A stretch of 12,095 bases of DNA, from the NCBI GenBank assembly GCA_002449635.1, contig DJXF01000059.1, positions 3,743-15,837 of the forward strand, written 5' to 3'. Under the pieces are notes generated by a model. It saw only the letters and a list, made by a program, of their open reading frames with translations. It had not been told where the DNA came from and searched no databases. Positions 1 to 6,682 of this stretch are shown here, piece after piece. Position 1 is the first letter of the stretch, and each line of letters opens with the position of its first letter. The position numbers and the translations under genes are program-made. The DNA is from Clostridiales bacterium UBA7011. GTDB lineage: Bacteria > Bacillota > Clostridia > Oscillospirales > Butyricicoccaceae.

Positions 1-1077
1 GATTCGACCTCCGGCGAGCGCGTCATGTCGGCCTCTGCGCCGCTGTACGATTCCAATCAGAATCTGGTGGGCTGTCTGCGCGTGGTGTCCTCTATGGCGC
101 TGGTGCAGCGGCAGATTCTTTACGTTGTGCTCGCCTGCCTGATTGTCGGACTGTTTTTCGCGCTCACGGTGGAGCTGTCCAACCGCTATTTTATCAAATC
201 CATCGTCGAGCCGGTGATGAAGATCAACATCATCGCAAAGGAAATCTCGGCCGGACGATACGGCATGCGCCTGCACAAGGTGTATGACGACGAGATCGGC
301 GACCTCTGCGACACGATCAACCACATGTCCGAGGAAATCAGCCGCGCCGAGCGCATGAAAAACGACTTCATTTCCTCCGTTTCGCACGAACTGCGCACGC
401 CGCTGACAGCCATCGGCGGCTGGAGCGACACGCTCATCGCAGGCGGCGCGACCGATCCGGAAGAGGTCATCATGGGCCTGCGCATTATCCAGAAGGAGAG
501 CAGCCGTCTGACGCAGATGGTCGAGGAGCTGCTGGACTTTACCCGTCTGGAATCCGGACGCATGAAGCTCAATGTGGAGCTGTTTGACGTCGGAGCGGAG
601 CTGTATGAAGCGGTTTATATGTATCAAAATATGCTGGAGAAGGAAAATATCCAGCTGATTTACGACATTCCCGATCAGATGTGTCCGGTCAGCGGTGACC
701 GGCACCGCCTCAAGCAGGTCTTTTTGAATATCATCGACAACGCCGCAAAATACGGAAAAAGCGGCGGGAAAATCGAAATTGTTCTGTCCCGCGACAGCTA
801 TACGGTGCGCATTGATGTGCGCGACTGGGGTGTCGGCATCAAGGAGGATGAGCTTCCGTTTGTCAAAGAGAAGTTTTACAAGGGAAGCTCAAAGCAGCGC
901 GGCAACGGCATCGGCCTTGCCGTGACGGACGAAATTGTCCGCATGCACGGCGGCACACTGAACATCGCCAGCAAATACGGCGAGGGAACCGTTGTCACCG
1001 TCTCGCTCCCGCTCGCCAATGCGGACAGCAAGCGGGTCGAGCCGACAGAAGGCAATGTCACGGACACCAAGGAGTAA
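1..1077 (+). CDS. Sensor histidine kinase, 5' end outside the window
   Basis: This is the membrane-bound sensor half of a two-component system; it autophosphorylates on a histidine and passes the phosphate to a response regulator. The reading frame is open from base 1, so the gene starts upstream, and the ATG at 25 is probably internal because the sequence before it continues the extracytoplasmic domain. Counting from the first codon in the window: end of a sensory domain (1-37), one transmembrane segment (about 39-58), HAMP linker (about 58-112), HisKA domain with the phosphoacceptor His129 in SVSHELRTPL, then a HATPase domain with the N box (NIIDNAAKYG, Asn247), G1 box (DWGVG from Asp275) and G2 box (GNGIGL from Gly301). 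All catalytic motifs are intact. The response regulator is presumably just upstream. The signal sensed cannot be told from this part. Confidence 0.93.
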   Translation, partial: DSTSGERVMSASAPLYDSNQNLVGCLRVVSSMALVQRQILYVVLACLIVGLFFALTVELSNRYFIKSIVEPVMKINIIAKEISAGRYGMRLHKVYDDEIGDLCDTINHMSEEISRAERMKNDFISSVSHELRTPLTAIGGWSDTLIAGGATDPEEVIMGLRIIQKESSRLTQMVEELLDFTRLESGRMKLNVELFDVGAELYEAVYMYQNMLEKENIQLIYDIPDQMCPVSGDRHRLKQVFLNIIDNAAKYGKSGGKIEIVLSRDSYTVRIDVRDWGVGIKEDELPFVKEKFYKGSSKQRGNGIGLAVTDEIVRMHGGTLNIASKYGEGTVVTVSLPLANADSKRVEPTEGNVTDTKE

Positions 1078-1080
1078 GCA

Positions 1081-2031
1081 TTGAACAGCAAGGAATCACA
1101 ACAGGTTTTGCATAAGACAACCATCGGCGGACAGTCTATCCTCGAGGGCATCATGATGAAGGGCCCGCGGAAAAGCTGTACCGTCGTGCGCAAGCCGGAC
1201 GGAACGCTTGCCATTCGGGACGAGGAAACGGTGCCCCTGCGGGAGAAATTCGCACCCGCGGGCTGGCCGGTGATCCGCGGCTTTCTGATGATGGTACAGT
1301 CGCTTGCCGACGGCTTTCGCGCGATTGAATATTCCGCACAGTTCCTCGAAGAGGAGGAAAGCACAGAGCCGTCCAAGCTGGAACGGTGGCTGATTGCACA
1401 CATCGGCAGCAGCGCGCTGGAATCCGCGCTGTACGCAGTCTCCGCTGTGATTGGCATTGGGCTGGCGGTGGGACTGTTTATTCTGCTCCCCGCATTTGCG
1501 GTGGGCTTTCTGCCCGGCAGCGTGCCGCATCCGGCGGTGAATCTGCTCGAGGGCGTGCTTCGCATCGCCATCTTTATCGGCTATATGTGCCTCATGTCGC
1601 GCATTCCCGACATGAACCGAACCTTTCACTATCACGGTGCGGAGCACAAGACGATTTACTGCTATGAAAAAGATCTGCCGCTCACCGTCGAAAATGTGCG
1701 CCGCCAGCCGCGCGAGCATCCGCGCTGCGGCACGAGCTTTTTGTTTGTGGTGATGATTATCAGCATTCTCGTCTTTTCGCTTGTGACATCGGAAAGCCGC
1801 ATCGTACAGCTGCTGCTGCGGCTCGTGCTGCTCCCGATTGTCATCGGACTGAGCTATGAGGTCAACCGCTTTGCCGGACGGCACGACAATGCCGTTTCGC
1901 GCGCACTGCGCTGGCCGGGCATGATGCTGCAGCACATCACTGTGCTCGAGCCGGATGACAGCATGATTGAGGTGGCGATTGTGTCACTGGAGCATGTCAT
2001 TCCGGAGGACCGGCAGGAGGACAAATGGTGA
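1081..2031 (+). CDS. yqhQ: DUF1385 family membrane protein (YqhQ-like)
   Basis: A 316-residue member of the DUF1385/YqhQ family, conserved in Firmicutes but of unknown biochemical role. Family hallmarks are visible: the N-terminal GGQSILEGIMMKGP (16-29), YHGAEHK (184-190) and HPRCGTSF (213-220). The conserved His, Glu and Cys residues look like possible metal ligands, which is inference. Hydrophobic segments lie near 112-140, 158-173, 220-236 and 243-258, so it should sit in the cytoplasmic membrane. The start is a TTG: GGAG at 1071-1074, inside the end of the kinase gene, is 6 bases upstream, and the next ATG codons would cut into the conserved N-terminal motif. It lies 3 bases after the kinase stop in the same frame and overlaps prmC by 7 bases. 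Confidence 0.9.
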   Translation: MNSKESQQVLHKTTIGGQSILEGIMMKGPRKSCTVVRKPDGTLAIRDEETVPLREKFAPAGWPVIRGFLMMVQSLADGFRAIEYSAQFLEEEESTEPSKLERWLIAHIGSSALESALYAVSAVIGIGLAVGLFILLPAFAVGFLPGSVPHPAVNLLEGVLRIAIFIGYMCLMSRIPDMNRTFHYHGAEHKTIYCYEKDLPLTVENVRRQPREHPRCGTSFLFVVMIISILVFSLVTSESRIVQLLLRLVLLPIVIGLSYEVNRFAGRHDNAVSRALRWPGMMLQHITVLEPDDSMIEVAIVSLEHVIPEDRQEDKW

Positions 2032-2876
2032 GCGCGTGGGACTGCTTTTTGCAGCTGCGGCAGCAGCTGTCGGAGATGGGGGTCGAGCAAGCGGAGCTGG
2101 AAGCGCGGGAGCTGACGGCGTGTGCCGCCGGACTGGATGCGCGGGACAGCGCAGACTGGCGCATGCGCCCGCTGTCGGCGGAGGAGCAATCCCGCGCTAT
2201 GCAGCTGCTTGCCCGGCGCAGGAACGGAGAGCCGTTGCCGTATCTGCTCGGCGAATGGGATTTTTACGGAAATCGCTTTGTTGTGACACCGGAGGTGCTC
2301 ATTCCCCGCGGCGATACCGAATGGCTGTGTGACGCGGCGGTACAGGCGGCGCGGCAGAAAACCGCACCGCGCGTGCTCGATTTGTGCTGCGGCAGCGGCT
2401 GTATCGGAATTTCACTTGCGCTTGCGGTTCCGCAGGCACAGGTGGTGGCGGCGGATTGCTCACCCGAGGCTCTTGCGGTGACACGGCGCAATGCGGCGCT
2501 CCATCAGCTCGGGCAGCCGCGTTTTTCTGCGGTGCAGGCGGACGCGCTTGTGCCGGACAGCATAGACGGTGTCTTTGACATCGTTGTTTCCAATCCGCCG
2601 TATATCACGGCGGAGGAGATGCAGGCGCTCGACCGCAGCGTCTCGGAATTTGAACCGCATCTCGCGCTGTACGGCGGCGAGGACGGATTGGATTTTTACC
2701 GCGCGATGGCGCAGCACCCGCCGTTTCGGCTGCGGGAAGGCGGACTGCTGTTCGCCGAATGCGGCTGGAGGCAGGGAGAGCAGGCCGCAGAGCTGTTTTC
2801 GGCAGCGGGCTGGAAGCAGGCGGCACTGCGCTGTGATCTGGCCGGTGTGCCGCGCATTGTTTGTGCGGCAATTTGA
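2025..2876 (+). CDS. prmC: Peptide chain release factor N5-glutamine methyltransferase
   Basis: PrmC (HemK) methylates the glutamine of the GGQ motif in release factors RF1 and RF2, using S-adenosylmethionine, and so tunes translation termination. The 283-residue length is typical. An N-terminal helical domain (about 1-75) precedes the Rossmann methyltransferase domain, with the SAM-binding motif VLDLCCGSGCIG (117-128) and the catalytic NPPY (190-193) that holds the target glutamine. The usual LIPRPxTE segment reads LIPRGDTEW (92-100), with Gly for Pro. The start is either ATG 2025 or GTG 2028: AGGAGG at 2015-2020 is 4 and 7 bases upstream respectively, so GTG is the better-spaced choice and the two differ by one residue. 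The gene overlaps yqhQ, so it is translationally coupled. Its common partner prfA is not next to it. Confidence 0.93.
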   Translation: MVSAWDCFLQLRQQLSEMGVEQAELEARELTACAAGLDARDSADWRMRPLSAEEQSRAMQLLARRRNGEPLPYLLGEWDFYGNRFVVTPEVLIPRGDTEWLCDAAVQAARQKTAPRVLDLCCGSGCIGISLALAVPQAQVVAADCSPEALAVTRRNAALHQLGQPRFSAVQADALVPDSIDGVFDIVVSNPPYITAEEMQALDRSVSEFEPHLALYGGEDGLDFYRAMAQHPPFRLREGGLLFAECGWRQGEQAAELFSAAGWKQAALRCDLAGVPRIVCAAI

Positions 2877-2885
2877 AGGACAATG

Positions 2886-2901
2886 ACACGCCGCGGCGTG
2901 T
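2886..2901. repeat. Perfect 16-bp palindrome upstream of recA
   Basis: ACACGCCGCGGCGTGT reads the same on both strands. It lies in the 46-base gap between prmC and recA and ends 10 bases before the AGGAGG of recA. It could be an operator, or a hairpin in the polycistronic mRNA that shields or processes the recA leader. No U-run follows it, so it is not a conventional terminator. It does not match the Firmicutes LexA box. Confidence 0.7.
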
Positions 2902-2922
2902 TGAGCATAACAGGAGGAACTT

Positions 2923-4131
2923 ATGGCAAAGAAAAAGCAGCTGCCACCGGTTGTGGTGGCGACAGATAAAAAGAAGGCGCTGGGCATTGCGCTCGCGCAG
3001 ATTGAAAAACAGCACGGACCGAATGCCGTGATGTATCTCGGTCAGGAGAGCGAGCCGCTCGACAAGGAGGTTATTTCCACCGGTTCGATCGGTCTGGACA
3101 TGGCACTCGGGATCGGCGGCCTGCCGCGCGGCAGAATTATTGAGATTTACGGACCGGAATCTTCCGGTAAAACAACGCTGGCCCTTCATGCGATTGCGTC
3201 TGCACAGGCAAAGGGCGGCATTGCCGCATTTATTGACGCGGAGCACGCGCTTGATCCGGTCTATGCCGCTGCGCTGGGCGTCGATATTGACAGCCTGCTC
3301 GTCTCGCAGCCGGACAGCGGCGATCAGGGTCTGGAAATTGCAGAACAGCTCGTGCGTTCCGGCGCACTGGACATCATCGTTGTCGACTCGGTTGCCGCGC
3401 TTGTTCCGCGCGCCGAAATCGAAGGCGATATGGGCGACTCCGTCGTCGGTCTGCATGCCCGCCTGATGAGTCAGGCGATGCGCAAGCTGGCAGGCGTTGT
3501 TTCCAAATCCAAGTGTGTGGCAATTTTTATCAACCAGCTGCGCGAAAAGGTCGGCGTCATTTACGGCTCGCCGGAGGTCACGACCGGCGGACGTGCGCTG
3601 AAGTTTTATGCGTCGGTTCGCATTGATGTGCGCCGCGTCGAGCACCTGAAGGACGGGGACACGCTGATCGGCAGCCACACGCGGGCAAAGGTCGTCAAAA
3701 ACAAAATGGCGCCCCCGTTCCGCGAGGCACAGTTTGACATCATGTACGGCGAGGGCATTTCCCGCACCGGAGAACTGATCGACCTCGGCGTCGACTACGG
3801 ACTGATTAAGAAGGGCGGCGCGTGGTTTACCGTCGGAGAACAGCGGTTCCAGGGACGGGATAACGCGAAAAAGTATCTCGCCGAAAATCCTGAAATTGCG
3901 GAAAAGCTGGAAGCCGATATTCGCGCGGCCATTCAGGAAAGCCGCAAAAAGGCGCAGGAGGAACGCGATGCGCGCAATGAGCTGCGCCGCAGACAGCTGC
4001 ACAGTGAATTCGGCACAGATGCCGCGGAAGGCAGCGCACCGTCGGAGGAGACTCCTGAGGAGCGTCCGGCTCCGCGCCGTTCGGCGGCCGTGTCGATTGA
4101 TGCGGACGATTTCGGCGAGGATGATATCTGA
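2923..4131 (+). CDS. recA: Recombinase RecA
   Basis: RecA forms ATP-dependent filaments on single-stranded DNA, carries out homologous strand exchange, and triggers LexA self-cleavage in the SOS response. Visible in the 402 residues: Walker A GPESSGKT (77-84), catalytic Glu107 in FIDAEHALDP, Walker B LDIIVVDS (149-156), and the DNA-binding L2 region starting NQLREKVGVIYGSPE (204 on). The C-terminal tail runs well past the usual length of about 350 residues: a charged helix, a Pro/Ser/Glu-rich linker and the acidic end FGEDDI. Acidic RecA tails are known to restrain filament activity. AGGAGG at 2912-2917, 5 bases before the ATG, is a strong ribosome binding site. The stop overlaps the recX start by one base (TGATG), implying coupled translation. 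I see no LexA box in the gap before it. Confidence 0.98.
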   Translation: MAKKKQLPPVVVATDKKKALGIALAQIEKQHGPNAVMYLGQESEPLDKEVISTGSIGLDMALGIGGLPRGRIIEIYGPESSGKTTLALHAIASAQAKGGIAAFIDAEHALDPVYAAALGVDIDSLLVSQPDSGDQGLEIAEQLVRSGALDIIVVDSVAALVPRAEIEGDMGDSVVGLHARLMSQAMRKLAGVVSKSKCVAIFINQLREKVGVIYGSPEVTTGGRALKFYASVRIDVRRVEHLKDGDTLIGSHTRAKVVKNKMAPPFREAQFDIMYGEGISRTGELIDLGVDYGLIKKGGAWFTVGEQRFQGRDNAKKYLAENPEIAEKLEADIRAAIQESRKKAQEERDARNELRRRQLHSEFGTDAAEGSAPSEETPEERPAPRRSAAVSIDADDFGEDDI

Positions 4132-4616
4132 TGACAGGTCAGCCGGCTTGTGACGAGGAGGAGTACCGCCGGGCGGCAGAAGCTGCGGCCAAAATGCTGG
4201 CACGGCGTCCCCTTTCGGCAGCAATGCTGCAAAAAAAGCTGCGGGACAAACAGTTTTGTGAACAGGCAGCGGATTACGCCGCGGAGCGCATGCGTGTGCT
4301 CGGCGCGATTGATGACGCTGCGTTTGCGGAGCTGGTGGTGCGCAGCTACGCGCGAAAAGGGTGCGGCATACTGCGCATCCGGCAGGAGCTGCGCGCACGC
4401 GGTGTCTCCGATGCGGATGCAGCCGCGGCACTGGAGGAATTTGAACCGAATCAGGAAAAAATGCTCGCGCTGCTCGATCGCCGTCTGCGCGGTGATCTGA
4501 GCGACCGGCGCGAATGTGAAAAGGCGATGGCGGCGCTGCAGCGGCGCGGCTTCACCTATTCCGAGATTCGTGAGGCGATGGAGGCATACCGCCTTCAGTC
4601 CGCCGAAAATCAATGA
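4131..4616 (+). CDS. recX: Recombination regulatory protein RecX
   Basis: RecX binds in the groove of RecA filaments and limits or remodels them. The 161-residue product is all-helical and made of three-helix units, as in the family. Typical phrases are RRPLSAAMLQKKLRDK (about 26-41), VLGAIDDAAFAELVVRSYARK and the C-terminal LQRRGFTYSEIREAM. The ATG shares its A with the recA TGA, so recX is made by translational coupling to recA, which fits a modulator kept in proportion to its target. Position directly after recA supports the call as strongly as the sequence does. Confidence 0.93.
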   Translation: MTGQPACDEEEYRRAAEAAAKMLARRPLSAAMLQKKLRDKQFCEQAADYAAERMRVLGAIDDAAFAELVVRSYARKGCGILRIRQELRARGVSDADAAAALEEFEPNQEKMLALLDRRLRGDLSDRRECEKAMAALQRRGFTYSEIREAMEAYRLQSAENQ

Positions 4617-4618
4617 GC

Positions 4619-4633
4619 GCGGGGATTCCCCGC
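4619..4633 (+). repeat. GC hairpin between recX and rimO
   Basis: GCGGGGATTCCCCGC is an inverted repeat with 7-base arms around a central T; as RNA it would fold into a 6-bp stem with an ATT loop. It starts 3 bases after the recX stop and ends 2 bases before the AAGGAGG (4636-4642) of rimO. No U-run follows, so it is not a full terminator. A leader hairpin that insulates or processes the rimO ribosome binding site is a reasonable guess. Confidence 0.65.
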
Positions 4634-4646
4634 ACAAGGAGGAACG

Positions 4647-4656
4647 ATAGATCTAT
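4647..4656. repeat. 10-bp palindrome overlapping the rimO start codon
   Basis: ATAGATCTAT is a perfect palindrome that includes the first two bases of the rimO ATG. With the GC hairpin just upstream it brackets the ribosome binding site. It could be chance; palindromes this short are common. Confidence 0.35.
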
Positions 4657-5992
4657 GTCCATTCGATTGGGACTGATTTCGTTGGGCTGTGCAAAAAATC
4701 TTGTGGACAGTGAACATATGCTGGCGCAGCTGCAGGAGGCAGGCATTGTCATTGTGGATGACGTGGAACAGGCAGATGTCGCGGTCATCAACACCTGCGG
4801 CTTTATCGAGGCCGCCAAGCAGGAGGCCATTCAGACCATTCTGGAGACGGCAGAGCTGAAAAAAAGCGGTTCGCTCAAGGCGCTGATCGTCACCGGCTGC
4901 CTCGTCCAGCGCTATCCGGAGGAAATTACACAGGAGCTGCCGGAGATTGATGCGGTGCTCGGTACGGGCAGCTATACCAATATAGTCGATGCGGTGCGCG
5001 CGGTCCTGCAGGCACCGGGAACCGTGTACCGCAATTTCGGACAGATTGATGAGGCGGAGATGGAGGGCGGACGCATTTTGCTGACGCCGGGCTACTCGGC
5101 TTATTTGAAAATTGCAGAGGGCTGTGACAACCACTGTGCCTACTGTGTCATTCCGCAGCTGCGCGGACGCTTCCGCTCGCGCGCGATGGAGGACATTCTC
5201 GAGGAGGCACGCGCGCTTGCAGCTGCCGGCGTGCGGGAGGTCATCGTTGTCGCACAGGACATCACACGCTATGGTGTGGACCGGTACGGCAGACGCCGCC
5301 TGTCCGACCTGCTGCGCGAGCTGTGCGCGATGGACTTCACCTGGGTGCGGCTGCATTATCTGTACCCCGATGAAATTACCGAGGATATGATTCAGACCAT
5401 TGCGGAAGAGCCGAAAATTGTCAAATACCTCGATATACCGATTCAGCATGTGAGCAGCCGAATTTTGAAGGCGATGCACCGCCGCGGCGATGCCGATTTC
5501 CTGCGGAAGCTGTTTGCACAGCTGCGCGCGCGCATTCCCGGTGTGGTGCTGCGCACGAGCATCATTGTCGGTCTGCCGGGAGAGACCGAGGCGGAATTTG
5601 AGGAACTGTGCGAATTTTTGCGGGAAACGGGCATTGAGCGCACCGGTGTGTTCTGCTATTCCCCCGAGGAGGGCAGCGAAGCCGCGGCGATGCCGGATCA
5701 AATTGATGAGGAGCTGAAGAATCAGCGCCGGCTGATCGTTGAGGAGCTGCAGTCGGACATTCTCGACCGCTTTGCAGCCCGCATGACGGGCCAGCTGACT
5801 GAGGTCCTCTGCGAGGGCTGGGACGGTGAGACCGGTCTGTACTATGGGCGCAGCTATGCCGATTCGCCGGATATCGACGGCCGCGTGTTGTTTGACAGCG
5901 CGTTTTCGGTAGAGGAAGGACAGTTTGTACCTGTCCGCATTACCGGCGCGCAGGGCGCGGATCTGACCGGAAACACAGAGACATTGGAATGA
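4655..5992 (+). CDS. rimO: Ribosomal protein S12 methylthiotransferase RimO
   Basis: RimO is a radical-SAM enzyme with two iron-sulfur clusters that adds a methylthio group to a conserved aspartate of ribosomal protein S12. In the 445 residues, the N-terminal cluster domain supplies Cys12 (LGCAKNLVDSE), Cys48 (INTCGF) and Cys82 (VTGCLVQ). The radical-SAM CxxxCxxC is Cys157, Cys161, Cys164 (GCDNHCAYC), followed by PQLRGRFRSR. A TRAM domain occupies about the last 65 residues. LGCAKNLVDSE and GYSAYLKIAEGC favour RimO over the tRNA enzymes MiaB and MtaB. The frame extends up to an ATG at 4613 overlapping the recX stop, but ATG 4655 is preferred because the conserved domain starts there and AAGGAGG lies 12 bases upstream, a slightly long spacing. 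Confidence 0.95.
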   Translation: MSIRLGLISLGCAKNLVDSEHMLAQLQEAGIVIVDDVEQADVAVINTCGFIEAAKQEAIQTILETAELKKSGSLKALIVTGCLVQRYPEEITQELPEIDAVLGTGSYTNIVDAVRAVLQAPGTVYRNFGQIDEAEMEGGRILLTPGYSAYLKIAEGCDNHCAYCVIPQLRGRFRSRAMEDILEEARALAAAGVREVIVVAQDITRYGVDRYGRRRLSDLLRELCAMDFTWVRLHYLYPDEITEDMIQTIAEEPKIVKYLDIPIQHVSSRILKAMHRRGDADFLRKLFAQLRARIPGVVLRTSIIVGLPGETEAEFEELCEFLRETGIERTGVFCYSPEEGSEAAAMPDQIDEELKNQRRLIVEELQSDILDRFAARMTGQLTEVLCEGWDGETGLYYGRSYADSPDIDGRVLFDSAFSVEEGQFVPVRITGAQGADLTGNTETLE

Positions 5993-5997
5993 TACGA

Positions 5998-6026
5998 TTG
6001 ACACCCCGACGGGGAAAACGTATAAT
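5998..6026 (+). promoter_or_regulatory. Consensus SigA promoter for pgsA
   Basis: TTGACA at 5998-6003 and TATAAT at 6021-6026 are separated by exactly 17 bases, a full match to the sigma-70/SigA consensus. It begins 6 bases after the rimO stop. Transcription should start near 6033, leaving a leader of about 44 bases before pgsA. An 11-base inverted repeat, CCCCGACGGGG (6004-6014), directly follows the -35 element and could be an operator. Confidence 0.85.
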
Positions 6027-6032
6027 AATGCT

Positions 6033-6046
6033 GCGGCGTGTTCCGC
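6033..6046 (+). repeat. Small hairpin in the pgsA leader
   Basis: GCGG (6033-6036) can pair with CCGC (6043-6046) around a CGTGTT loop, at the predicted start of the pgsA transcript. The stem is only 4 bp. The segment GCGGCGTGTT (6033-6042) is identical to 2893-2902 in the recA leader. Confidence 0.35.
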
Positions 6047-6076
6047 GGTCAGTCCATACATAAGGAAGGGATCGAT

Positions 6077-6643
6077 ATGACACTTGCCAACAAAATTACA
6101 TTGGCGCGCATTGCGCTGATTCCGTTTTTTCTGATTTTTGCTTATATTGGAAATGCAGCCTGTGATATCATTGCACTGGTGCTGTTTATTCTGTGCAGCG
6201 TGACCGATTTTCTCGACGGCTATGTCGCGCGGAAATACAATCAGGTGACCGATTTCGGCAAATTTGTCGACCCGCTGGCAGATAAGCTGCTGGTGTGTGC
6301 GGCGATGGTAGTTTTTGTCGACCGCGGTCTGATGGCCGGATGGATGGTGTTCATCATTCTCGCGCGCGAATTTATCATTACGTCCCTGCGCACCGTTGCC
6401 ATGGGAAAAAACCGTGTCCTTGCAGCGGCGTGGTCCGGCAAGGTTAAGACCTGCCTGCAGATTGCCGGTGTGATTGTGATTTTCCTGTGCACCATTACGG
6501 CAGGCGCGCAGCCGGCCGGAGCTGCCGGTGTGATCGTCAGGCTGGCGGGCTGGGTTATGATGCTCGTGACGCTGTACTCCGGCTATGACTATATGCGCCG
6601 CAACTGGGATATTGTTGCGGAGGGCGCAACCAGAGCGAAATAA
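6077..6643 (+). CDS. pgsA: CDP-diacylglycerol-glycerol-3-phosphate 3-phosphatidyltransferase
   Basis: PgsA transfers the phosphatidyl group from CDP-diacylglycerol to glycerol-3-phosphate, giving phosphatidylglycerol phosphate, the committed step to phosphatidylglycerol and cardiolipin. It acts in the cytoplasmic membrane. The 188-residue product has several hydrophobic segments and the complete CDP-alcohol phosphotransferase signature: Asp47-Gly48, Ala51-Arg52, Gly61, Asp65 and Asp69 within DGYVARKYNQVTDFGKFVDP. The opening TLANKITLARIALIPFFL is typical of the family. The frame opens at an ATG at 6038, but ATG 6077 is chosen because AAGGAAGGG (6062-6070) sits 6 bases before it and homologues begin at this point. 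It has its own promoter and is followed after 39 bases by cysS, probably in the same transcript. Confidence 0.95.
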   Translation: MTLANKITLARIALIPFFLIFAYIGNAACDIIALVLFILCSVTDFLDGYVARKYNQVTDFGKFVDPLADKLLVCAAMVVFVDRGLMAGWMVFIILAREFIITSLRTVAMGKNRVLAAAWSGKVKTCLQIAGVIVIFLCTITAGAQPAGAAGVIVRLAGWVMMLVTLYSGYDYMRRNWDIVAEGATRAK

Positions 6644-6650
6644 ATAATCT

Positions 6651-6665
6651 GTCCGCCGTGCGGAC
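6651..6665 (+). repeat. Hairpin between pgsA and cysS
   Basis: GTCCGC (6651-6656) and GCGGAC (6660-6665) form a perfect 6-bp stem around a CGT loop, just before the AAAGGGAG (6667-6674) of cysS. No U-run follows, so read-through from pgsA into cysS is expected. Confidence 0.6.
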
Positions 6666-6682
6666 GAAAGGGAGACCGTTTT

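Noticed and set aside
2883..2911. Possible recA promoter ATGACA-N17-CATAAC
   Set aside because: Transcription would start at about 2918, after the AGGAGG, leaving recA without a ribosome binding site. The -10 also lacks the conserved final T.
2605..4431. Very long open frame on the minus strand across prmC, recA and recX (about 600 codons)
   Set aside because: It is antisense to three clear genes and has no family motif. Long reverse frames are expected in GC-rich genes with strong third-position bias. The composition, rich in Arg, Ala, His and Cys, is typical of such shadows.
4619..4633. Hairpin after recX as an intrinsic terminator
   Set aside because: It is followed by the ribosome binding site of rimO and not by a U-run, so termination is not supported.
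4613..4654. Upstream ATG at 4613 as the rimO start
   Set aside because: It has no ribosome binding site at proper spacing and would add residues before the conserved cluster domain. The AAGGAGG at 4636-4642 points to ATG 4655.
6038..6076. Upstream ATG-like start at 6038 for pgsA
   Set aside because: It lies only about 5 bases after the predicted transcript start and has no ribosome binding site; ATG 6077 has a strong one and matches the family N terminus.
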